Of a DNA stretch of 5,669 nucleotides, positions 1 to 5,669 are shown piece by piece. The stretch's first letter is position 1. Each line of letters begins with the position of its first letter. The notes below the pieces were generated by a model. That model ran no database searches, was not told the origin of the DNA, and was given only the letters and a program-made list of their open reading frames with translations. The stretch comes from Pyrinomonadaceae bacterium (GTDB lineage Bacteria > Acidobacteriota > Blastocatellia > Pyrinomonadales > Pyrinomonadaceae), in the NCBI GenBank assembly GCA_018060305.1, contig JAGOWF010000191.1:1-5669 (forward strand), in the 5' to 3' direction. The position numbers and the translations under genes were made by a program.

Positions 1-3000
1 CGCTACACCTTTACCTGCGCGCCGAATGACACGCATAACTGTTTGCTCAATGCACACGTTCGCCAGGGCGTGATCACGCGGATCGGCCCCACGATGAAAT
101 ACGGCGAGGCAAAAGACCTGCTCGGCAACGGCACATCGCACCGCTGGGATCCTCGTGTTTGCCAGAAAGGCCTCGCGTTAACACGGCGATTCTATGGCGA
201 CAGACGTGTGAATGGCACGATGGTGCGCGCGGGCTTCAAGAGGTGGTATGAGGATGGCTTCCCGCGAGGAAAGGATGGCAAGCCGAGCGAGAGCTACATG
301 AACCGCGGCCGTGACGAATGGGTGCGAATGTCGCACGATGAGGCCGCCGTCATTGTTGCCGCCGCTCTCAAGAACATCGCCGAGACATACACAGGCGATG
401 AGGGAATGCGCAGGCTCAAGGAACAGCACTACGACGAAGAGACGATAGCCGCGACGCAGGGCATCGGGACGCAGGTGATGAAATTCCGCGGCGGCATGCC
501 GCTGTTGGGTATGACCCGCGTGTTTGGCATGTATCGCATGGCAAACTCGATGGCTCTGCTCGACAGCAAGATCCGCGGCGTCGGCCCCGATCAGGCAATG
601 GGAGCCAAAGGGTTTGACAACTATTCGTGGCACACTGACCTGCCGCCCGGCCACACTATGGTCACGGGCCAGCAGACGGTCGAGTTTGACCTAAATTCCG
701 TCGAGCAGGCCAAAACGGTCGTCGTCTGGGGAATGAACTGGATCACGACCAAGATGCCCGACGCACATTGGCTGACCGAGGCCCGAATGAAAGGCACGAA
801 GGTAGTCGTCATCGCATGCGAATATTCGGCTACCGCAACTAAGGGCGACGATGTGGTCGTTGTCCGACCGGGGACAACGCCCGCGCTGGCTCTTGGATTT
901 GCCAACGTCATCATGCAGGAAAAACTCTTTGACGATGCCTACGTCAGAGAATGGACCGATATGCCGATACTCGTGCGAATGGATACGCTCAAGTATCTTA
1001 AGGCGTCCGAGGTCTTTGGCGGCGAGCCGGCGGAGCTCAAGCAAACATTCATCGTCAAGGAGGGCGAAAAAGAACCGCCGCCGATCGAACAAACGGTAAA
1101 GAATGTCGTTCCCGAAAAACTTCGCCTGGAATGGGGCGATTACGTCACCTGGAACGCAAAAACGAACGCGCCGCAGGTGCTGACCCGTGACGATATCGGC
1201 AAGAACTCAAAAGCCGCTGACGCGCAGCTCGAGGGCGCGGTCGAGGTCACGCTCGCGGACGGCAGCAAGGTAAAATGCCGCCCCGTCTTTGATCTCGTCA
1301 AGGAATACGCCTCGCATTTTGACCCGAAAACCGTCGAGGAACTCACCTGGGCCCCTGCCGCAGCGGTCGAGAAGCTCGCACGGCATTTCGCCAAAGAGCC
1401 CGGCACGACGCTCTTTGCTCTCGGCATGGGGCCGAACCAGTTCTTTAACAGTGACAACAAGGATCGCGACGTTTTCCTGCTCGCCTCCTTGACCGGAAAC
1501 GTCGGCAAGATCGGCGGCAACGTCGGCTCATACGCCGGTAATTACCGCACGGCGCTATTCAACGGCTCCCCACAGTGGATCAACGAGAATCCATTCGACA
1601 TCGAGCTCGATCCGACAAAATCGGCGCGGCCCAAACAGTACTGGAAGGCCGAATCGGCACACTATTACAATCACGAAGACCACCCGCTGCGCGTCGGCAA
1701 CAAGCTTCTGACCGGCAAGACACACATGCCGTGTCCGACAAAATCGCTTTGGTTCGCCAACGCGAATTCTATCCTCGGCAACGTGAAATGGCATTACAAC
1801 ATGGTCGTCAATGCCCTGCCGCGTATTGAGATGATCGCCGTCAACGAATGGTGGTGGTCAACCTCGTGCGAGTGGGCGGACGTTGTTTTCGGCGTCGATT
1901 CATGGGCCGAACTCAAACATCCCGATATGACGGCGTCGGTGACAAATCCGTTCCTGCTGGTCTTTCCCAAGACGCCGATCGAGCGCATCTTCAATACGAT
2001 GGGCGACATTGAGGTCTTCGCCACCGTTGCCGCAAAGTTCGCCGACCTGACAGGTGATCAGAGGTTCAACGATTATTGGAAGTACGTCCGCGAGGGCAAG
2101 ACGGACATTTACCTTCAGCGGATCCTCGACAATTCGACGAACACGAAGGGTTACAACTTCAATGAGCTTCACGAGAAAGCCCTAAATGGCGTGCCGGCAT
2201 TGATGAACAGCCGCACGACGCCGAAAAACGTTGGTTATGACCAGCTAGAGGACAATACGCCGTGGTACACCAAGAGCGGCCGGCTCGAACTATATCGTGA
2301 AGAGGACGAATTCATCGAGGCGGGCGAGAATCTGCCGGTGCATCGGGAACCCGTCGATTCGACATTCTACGAGCCAAACGTCATCATCTCGGCTCCTCAT
2401 GAGGCATTGCGGCCCGCACAGCCCGAGGATTATGGCGTAAAGCGCGACGATCTGTCGTGCGAGACGCGATGCGGCCGAAATGTTGTTTACACCTGGGCCG
2501 AGGCAAAGACGAAACCGCACCCGCTCATCAAGGACGATTACAAGTTCATCTTCCATACGCCCAAATACCGTCATGGTGCTCACACGACGCCTATCGACAC
2601 GGATATGAACGCGATGCTCTTCGGGCCGTTCGGCGATGTTTATCGACACGACAAACGCTCGCCGTTCGTGACGGAAGGCTATGTCGATATCAATCCGGCG
2701 GACGCGCAGGAACTCGGTATCGCAGACGGTGACTATGTCTGGATCGACGGTGACCCTGAGGACCGGCCATTCCGAGGGTGGCAAAAGGACAAGAAGAATT
2801 TTGAGCTGGCCCGAATGATGTGCCGTGCCCGCTACTATCCCGGAACGCCCCGCGGTGTCACGCGAATGTGGTTCAACATGTACGCCGCTACGCCCGGCTC
2901 GATGCAGGGAGCAAAGGAACGCAAGGACGGCCTCGCAAAGAACCCGCGAACAAACTATCAGGCGATGTTCCGCTCGGGCTCGCATCAATCGGCAACGCGC

Positions 3001-3261
3001 GGCTGGCTCAAACCGACGTGGATGACGGATTCACTTGTTCGAAAGGGAATGTTCGGCCAGGGAATGGGGAAAGGGTTCGCTGCCGATATTCACTGCCCGA
3101 CGGGTGCCCCCCGTGAGGCCTTCGTCAAGATCACTAAGGCCGAGCCCGGCGGGATTGGTGAAGAGCCGTTGTGGCGGCCAGTCAAGCTCGGCATCCGGCC
3201 GAGAAATGAATCGGACGCGATGAAGAAATACCTCGCGGGCGGATTCACGAAGAAGAAATAA
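1..3261 (+). CDS. nxrA: NXR/NarG-type molybdopterin oxidoreductase alpha subunit (5' partial)
   Basis: Catalytic subunit expected to interconvert nitrite and nitrate at a Mo-bisPGD centre, probably in the periplasm. The frame is open from base 1, so 1086 residues are visible and the start, with any Tat signal, lies upstream; the TTG at 43 is an internal leucine codon. Numbering from the first visible codon: the FS0 cluster motif is C6-x3-D10-x3-C14-x39-C54; the segment WHTDLPPGH contains D213, aligning with the Asp that binds Mo in NarG (E. coli CDLPN region); MPDAHWLTEAR follows as in NarG TPDAHFFTEAR. A C-terminal molybdopterin-dinucleotide-binding domain begins near residue 848 (TPKYRHGAHTT, then FGPFGDVYRHDKRSPF). 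Wording such as HTDLPPGH, RGWQK and GSHQSATR agrees with my memory of Nitrospira/anammox NxrA rather than membrane NarG. The family is certain; nitrite oxidase versus periplasmic nitrate reductase is not. The next gene starts 7 bases downstream. Confidence 0.9.
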   Translation, partial: RYTFTCAPNDTHNCLLNAHVRQGVITRIGPTMKYGEAKDLLGNGTSHRWDPRVCQKGLALTRRFYGDRRVNGTMVRAGFKRWYEDGFPRGKDGKPSESYMNRGRDEWVRMSHDEAAVIVAAALKNIAETYTGDEGMRRLKEQHYDEETIAATQGIGTQVMKFRGGMPLLGMTRVFGMYRMANSMALLDSKIRGVGPDQAMGAKGFDNYSWHTDLPPGHTMVTGQQTVEFDLNSVEQAKTVVVWGMNWITTKMPDAHWLTEARMKGTKVVVIACEYSATATKGDDVVVVRPGTTPALALGFANVIMQEKLFDDAYVREWTDMPILVRMDTLKYLKASEVFGGEPAELKQTFIVKEGEKEPPPIEQTVKNVVPEKLRLEWGDYVTWNAKTNAPQVLTRDDIGKNSKAADAQLEGAVEVTLADGSKVKCRPVFDLVKEYASHFDPKTVEELTWAPAAAVEKLARHFAKEPGTTLFALGMGPNQFFNSDNKDRDVFLLASLTGNVGKIGGNVGSYAGNYRTALFNGSPQWINENPFDIELDPTKSARPKQYWKAESAHYYNHEDHPLRVGNKLLTGKTHMPCPTKSLWFANANSILGNVKWHYNMVVNALPRIEMIAVNEWWWSTSCEWADVVFGVDSWAELKHPDMTASVTNPFLLVFPKTPIERIFNTMGDIEVFATVAAKFADLTGDQRFNDYWKYVREGKTDIYLQRILDNSTNTKGYNFNELHEKALNGVPALMNSRTTPKNVGYDQLEDNTPWYTKSGRLELYREEDEFIEAGENLPVHREPVDSTFYEPNVIISAPHEALRPAQPEDYGVKRDDLSCETRCGRNVVYTWAEAKTKPHPLIKDDYKFIFHTPKYRHGAHTTPIDTDMNAMLFGPFGDVYRHDKRSPFVTEGYVDINPADAQELGIADGDYVWIDGDPEDRPFRGWQKDKKNFELARMMCRARYYPGTPRGVTRMWFNMYAATPGSMQGAKERKDGLAKNPRTNYQAMFRSGSHQSATRGWLKPTWMTDSLVRKGMFGQGMGKGFAADIHCPTGAPREAFVKITKAEPGGIGEEPLWRPVKLGIRPRNESDAMKKYLAGGFTKKK

Positions 3262-3268
3262 GCAAGAA

Positions 3269-3736
3269 ATGGACGCGTTAAAACTACATCTCTTGCTCAA
3301 CTACTATCCGGCGATAGGCATGGTGATCGGCTCGCTGGTTCTCGCCGCCGGCTGGTGGCGAGGGCGGGGACGAACGCAGCGGCTCGGGCTCAAGATCGTG
3401 TTGGTCACCGTCGTCGTCGCGATCGCCGTGGCTTTCAGCGGTGAGTTCGCCGGCATGGCAGCCGAGCCTAAGGCCGGGCCGCGAGCTGACGCGCTAAATA
3501 CTCATAAGCTAAGCGGGACGGCGGCGTTCGCTACGGCCCTCGTCGGCGCGATCGTTGCTCTGATCGCCCTTCTGCGTGGCCGGGCCGATGCCGAACGTCC
3601 GAGGCGGCTCTATGCGGTCGCGATGATCCTCGCGATCGCATCGTCCGTGCTTTTCATTGCAACAATTTTCAAGGGGCGGCAGGTAAAATGGGCGGCCCTG
3701 ACTACCGACGCATCCTATGCGTCCGCAAGGAGCTAA
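3269..3736 (+). CDS. Four-helix membrane protein, first of tandem pair
   Basis: A 155-residue integral membrane protein of unknown function. Predicted helices lie at about residues 8-28, 40-57, 82-102 and 114-134. Loops 1-2 (R31, R33, R35, R38, K42) and 3-4 (R103, R105, R110, R112, R113) are strongly basic, which by the positive-inside rule places both termini and the 2-3 loop in the periplasm. It aligns without gaps to the next protein over residues 1-141 (about a quarter identical by hand count), sharing the LHL..LN..P.IG start, H7, G58-E59, H79 and Q138. Where the neighbour has H12 and H141 it has Y12 and W141. It starts 7 bases after the alpha stop with only a weak purine-rich leader, suggesting translational coupling; the paralogue alignment supports this ATG. 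It vaguely recalls DUF2231-type small membrane proteins, but I do not assign it. A subunit or anchor role for the Mo enzyme is inferred from position only. Confidence 0.85.
   Translation: MDALKLHLLLNYYPAIGMVIGSLVLAAGWWRGRGRTQRLGLKIVLVTVVVAIAVAFSGEFAGMAAEPKAGPRADALNTHKLSGTAAFATALVGAIVALIALLRGRADAERPRRLYAVAMILAIASSVLFIATIFKGRQVKWAALTTDASYASARS
3707..3723 (+). other. Short hairpin ahead of the second membrane-protein gene
   Basis: A perfect 7-bp inverted repeat, GACGCAT and ATGCGTC, is separated by the 3-base loop CCT. It sits in the last codons of the first membrane-protein gene and ends 3 bases before the AAGGAG ribosome-binding site of the next gene. In mRNA it could keep the site exposed or modulate coupling between the two genes. 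No U-run follows, so it is not a terminator. A stem this short inside coding DNA may be chance. Confidence 0.3.
3727..3732 (+). promoter_or_regulatory. Ribosome-binding site deciding the start of the second membrane protein
   Basis: AAGGAG lies 5 bases before the ATG at 3738. An earlier in-frame ATG at 3717 would overlap the upstream gene by 20 bases and add seven residues (MRPQGAK) that have no counterpart in the paralogue. The site therefore selects 3738. Confidence 0.8.
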
Positions 3737-3737
3737 A

Positions 3738-4247
3738 ATGGATTCACTCTACCTACATTTAGTCCTAAATCACTTTCCCGTCATCGGGACTCTCATTGGC
3801 ATCGCAGCGCTCATACTTGGGTTCGTAACCCGCAGCGATGCGGTCAAGCGTACTAGTCTGGGCATTCTGCTCGGTATGGCACTGATGACCATCCCTGTCT
3901 ATCTCACCGGCGAGCCCGCCGAAGAAAGGGTCGAGAACGCAGTTGGAGTTTCGAAACCACTGCTCGAAGAGCATGAGGACGCCGCAGCATTTGCCTTTGC
4001 CGCTATGGGTCTTTCGGGCGTGATCGCTCTCGCTGCTCTCTTGATCTCATTTCGTGCCGGTAAGTATGCGAATGTCGGCTTTGCCGCAACCCTGATTGTT
4101 TCGCTTGTCGCTTTTGGCCTGATCGCACAGACAGCGGGACTTGGCGGCCAGATCCGCCACGCCGAGATACGCTCGGGAACCTCGCAGACGACGACCGACT
4201 CGGAAACAAAACAAAAGGATCGTAAGAAAGATGATGATCACGATTAA
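3738..4247 (+). CDS. Four-helix membrane protein with periplasmic-face histidines, second of tandem pair
   Basis: A 169-residue integral membrane protein, paralogous to the preceding gene and starting 1 base after its stop. Helices are predicted at about residues 8-29, 40-56, 83-104 and 111-133. The 1-2 and 3-4 loops are basic and the 2-3 loop (about 58-81) is acidic, so both termini and the acidic loop should be periplasmic. Histidines H7, H12 (LHLVLNHFP), H79 (LLEEHEDAA) and H141 (GGQIRH) all fall on that periplasmic face, with G58-E59 nearby. This arrangement could bind haem or a metal, or contact the periplasmic Mo enzyme; that is inference. The C-terminal 25 residues form a hydrophilic, mostly charged tail (Asp/Lys-rich, ending DDDHD). 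HFP and the small four-helix layout recall DUF2231, but family membership is unproven. No known NarI-type or NrfD-type motif is visible. Confidence 0.87.
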   Translation: MDSLYLHLVLNHFPVIGTLIGIAALILGFVTRSDAVKRTSLGILLGMALMTIPVYLTGEPAEERVENAVGVSKPLLEEHEDAAAFAFAAMGLSGVIALAALLISFRAGKYANVGFAATLIVSLVAFGLIAQTAGLGGQIRHAEIRSGTSQTTTDSETKQKDRKKDDDHD

Positions 4248-4257
4248 CTCAACGAAC

Positions 4258-4262
4258 AGGAG
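4258..4262 (+). promoter_or_regulatory. Ribosome-binding site of the beta-subunit gene
   Basis: AGGAG lies 5 bases before the ATG at 4268, inside the 20-base gap after the second membrane-protein gene. It confirms the start, which gives the N-terminus MARVNNWQLGREM, expected for NXR-type beta subunits. Confidence 0.8.
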
Positions 4263-4267
4263 AACCT

Positions 4268-5410
4268 ATGGCACGCGTAAATAACTGGCAGCTTGGCCGA
4301 GAAATGTCCTACTGGTATCCGGAGAGCCGCCCTGAAAAGCAGTTCGCCGCCGTTTTCGACACGAACAAATGCATCGCGTGTCAGACCTGCACTCTGGCTT
4401 GCAAGACCACATGGACGAGCGGCAAGGGGCAGGAATACATGCTCTGGAATAATGTCGAGACAAAGCCCTACGGCTTTTATCCTCTCGCCTGGGACCTCAA
4501 CCTGCTCGAGATGCTCGACGGCCAGCAGTGGACCGAGAAGGACGGCAAGCAGGTCTATGAGGGCAGCACGATATTCGAGAATGCTCCCGCGGGCGAACGC
4601 GTGTTGGGCTGGCGGCCAAGCGACGAGGATTACTCTTATCCGAATGTCGGCGAAGACGACTGTGCCGGCGGCGTTGACGGCGGCGCGAGCCTCGAAGGCA
4701 CACATGACATGGCCTGGTTCTACTATCTGGCCCGCATCTGTAATCACTGCACGTATCCGGCGTGTCTCGCATCGTGCCCTCGCGGTTCGATCTACAAACG
4801 CCCGGAGGACGGCATCGTGCTCGTCGATCAAGGCCGCTGCCGCGGCTATCAGGAATGCGTCCGCGGCTGTCCTTACAAGAAAGTCTTCTTTAATCCGATG
4901 ACCTCGACGTCGGAAAAGTGCATCGCGTGCTACCCCAAGATCGAGGAGGGCTTGTCGCCGCAGTGCTTTGAGAACTGCATCGGCAAGATCCGCATGGCCG
5001 GCTTCCTCAACACGCCCGACAAGGCGCAGGAAGACAATCCGCTCGACTATCTTGTTCACATCAAGAAGGTCGCGCTGCCGCTGTTTCCGCAGTTCGGGCT
5101 CGAACCGAATGTTTACTACATCCCGCCCATCCATGTGCCGACGCACTTTACGCAGCAGATGTTTGGGCCGGGCGTCGATAAGGCGGTCGAGGTTTATAGA
5201 AACGCACCAAATGATCCCGAGCTAACGAGCTTGCTCGGATTGTTTGGCTCGACCGCCAGTATCGTCCGCAAATGGAAACGCGTCGGCGACAAAGCCATTG
5301 GGATGGACGAGAACGGAAAGGAACTGGTCAACGTGCCGTTCAAAGAGCCGGTGCACATTCGGCCGGCCTACGACAACCTTCACCAGATCACGCGCACCAA
5401 TTGCCCATAG
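4268..5410 (+). CDS. nxrB: NXR/NarH-type iron-sulfur beta subunit
   Basis: A 380-residue electron-transfer subunit that carries electrons between the alpha-subunit Mo/FS0 site and the gamma haem. Four cysteine groups are visible: C35-x2-C38-x2-C41-x3-C45; C158-x2-C161-x4-C166-x3-C170; C191-x2-Y194-x2-C197-x3-C201; and C218-x2-C221-x11-C233-x3-C237. As known for NarH, ligands from distant groups pair, giving three [4Fe-4S] and one [3Fe-4S] cluster; Y194 occupies the position of the NarH Trp that leaves the [3Fe-4S] cluster without a fourth Cys. NarH/NxrB signatures include KGQEYM, WNNVETKPYG, KRPEDGIVL, CPYKK and MFGPGVD. It is shorter than E. coli NarH (about 510) and closer to periplasmic type II beta subunits. 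There is no signal peptide, so export with the alpha subunit is inferred. C132 and C379 lie outside the cluster motifs. The family is certain; NxrB versus periplasmic NarH is not. Confidence 0.93.
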   Translation: MARVNNWQLGREMSYWYPESRPEKQFAAVFDTNKCIACQTCTLACKTTWTSGKGQEYMLWNNVETKPYGFYPLAWDLNLLEMLDGQQWTEKDGKQVYEGSTIFENAPAGERVLGWRPSDEDYSYPNVGEDDCAGGVDGGASLEGTHDMAWFYYLARICNHCTYPACLASCPRGSIYKRPEDGIVLVDQGRCRGYQECVRGCPYKKVFFNPMTSTSEKCIACYPKIEEGLSPQCFENCIGKIRMAGFLNTPDKAQEDNPLDYLVHIKKVALPLFPQFGLEPNVYYIPPIHVPTHFTQQMFGPGVDKAVEVYRNAPNDPELTSLLGLFGSTASIVRKWKRVGDKAIGMDENGKELVNVPFKEPVHIRPAYDNLHQITRTNCP

Positions 5411-5411
5411 C

Positions 5412-5416
5412 AGGAG
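5412..5416 (+). promoter_or_regulatory. Ribosome-binding site of the gamma-subunit gene
   Basis: AGGAG lies 7 bases before the ATG at 5424. A TGA codon at 5421-5423 is in the same frame immediately before that ATG, so translation cannot begin further upstream. Confidence 0.75.
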
Positions 5417-5423
5417 ATATTGA

Positions 5424-5669
5424 ATGCGGCCGGTGGCCCTATTAGCTCTGAGCCTAGTTCTGGCGTCGCCCGGCGACACGGCCAGACAGGCAGAGCTTTA
5501 CTTGACGCCGATCAGCGATCTCGCGCTGAATCCGAACGCTGCCATATGGGCGTCCGCTGCGCCGACCACGGTCAAGTTGGTGCCGCAGGATCTGGTGATA
5601 CCCAAACTGCTTGAACCTTCGGTGCCTGAGGTCCAAGTGCGGGCCATTTCAGACGCGTCGAATATTGTG
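5424..5669 (+). CDS. Probable haem-b-binding gamma subunit, ethylbenzene-dehydrogenase type (3' partial)
   Basis: The first 82 residues of a secreted protein; the frame is open to the window end. Residues 1-14 form a short Sec-type signal (MRP, then the hydrophobic core VALLALSLVLA), with cleavage probably somewhere in residues 14-22. The mature part reads NPNAAIWASAAPTTVKLVPQ, then P-rich sequence, then VPEVQVRAISDASNI. This W..AP..V.L.PQ...V.VRA..D pattern is what I expect at the start of the EB_dh haem-binding domain of gamma subunits in type II Mo enzymes (EbdC, DdhC, SerC and NxrC-like proteins). In those, one haem b is bound by Met and Lys; both ligands would lie beyond this window. Position 13 bases after the beta gene strongly supports the call. 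Function is inferred from a short N-terminal piece plus context. Confidence 0.75.
   Translation, partial: MRPVALLALSLVLASPGDTARQAELYLTPISDLALNPNAAIWASAAPTTVKLVPQDLVIPKLLEPSVPEVQVRAISDASNIV

Noticed and set aside
43..45. TTG as the start codon of the alpha subunit
   Set aside because: The frame is open upstream to base 1 and encodes part of the FS0 cluster motif (C6, D10, C14), so the gene is cut by the window edge and this is an internal Leu codon.
2290..2988. 232-codon open frame on the minus strand
   Set aside because: It is antisense to the conserved cofactor-binding region of the alpha subunit, with no domain or convincing ribosome-binding site.
3717..3737. Earlier ATG for the second membrane protein
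   Set aside because: It would sit inside the hairpin, overlap the previous gene, and lack a paralogous counterpart; the AAGGAG site is correctly spaced for 3738.
4293..4901. 202-codon plus-strand frame overlapping the beta gene
   Set aside because: Low-complexity Arg/Ala/Ser-rich translation typical of a shifted reading of a GC-rich gene.
4244..5146. 300-codon open frame on the minus strand
   Set aside because: It lies antisense to the beta-subunit gene, whose cysteine motifs and family signatures are unambiguous; its translation shows no recognisable domain and long antisense frames are common in GC-rich genes.
5420..5614. 64-codon plus-strand frame at the right edge
   Set aside because: It overlaps the gamma-subunit frame at 5424, which has the ribosome-binding site, signal peptide and EB_dh-like sequence.
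1..5669. tRNA/rRNA genes, CRISPR arrays, insertion sequences, terminators
   Set aside because: Almost every base is coding with gaps of 20 bases or less; I saw no repeat arrays, transposase, RNA-gene signatures or stem-loop plus T-run.

Overview
The window lies inside one plus-strand operon for a membrane-associated, molybdenum-containing oxidoreductase of the type II DMSO-reductase family, on the nitrite oxidoreductase / periplasmic nitrate reductase (NXR/NarGH) branch. It is cut at both ends. The layout is: catalytic alpha subunit (5' end missing, 1-3261); two small four-helix membrane proteins in tandem (3269-3736 and 3738-4247); four-cluster iron-sulfur beta subunit (4268-5410); and the first 82 codons of a secreted gamma subunit that looks like a haem-b carrier of the ethylbenzene-dehydrogenase type (5424 to the window end). 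Gaps between genes are 7, 1, 20 and 13 bases. The last three genes have clear Shine-Dalgarno sequences. I see no promoter or terminator, so the genes are very probably co-transcribed from a promoter upstream of the window.

How the parts should work together (inference from the family): the alpha subunit carries the Mo-bisPGD cofactor and the FS0 cluster and interconverts nitrite and nitrate (or a related oxyanion). Electrons pass through the four clusters of the beta subunit to the haem b of the gamma subunit, and then to a cytochrome c or the membrane. Beta has no signal peptide, while gamma has a Sec-type one. This fits an alpha-beta pair exported together on an alpha-subunit Tat signal (outside the window) and joined in the periplasm by gamma. 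The two membrane proteins are the unusual part. They align with each other without gaps over about 141 residues, and their conserved histidines are all predicted on the periplasmic face, so they could be a membrane anchor or electron-exchange module for the complex.

The organism is a bacterium with moderately high GC and strong Shine-Dalgarno sites. The alpha and beta proteins resemble, as I remember them, NXR-type proteins of Nitrospira and anammox bacteria and periplasmic NarGH-type proteins, but beta differs from Nitrospira NxrB in a cluster ligand and the operon order is different. An Acidobacteriota-like or other uncultivated lineage is a guess only. Sequence alone does not decide whether the enzyme oxidises nitrite or reduces nitrate.
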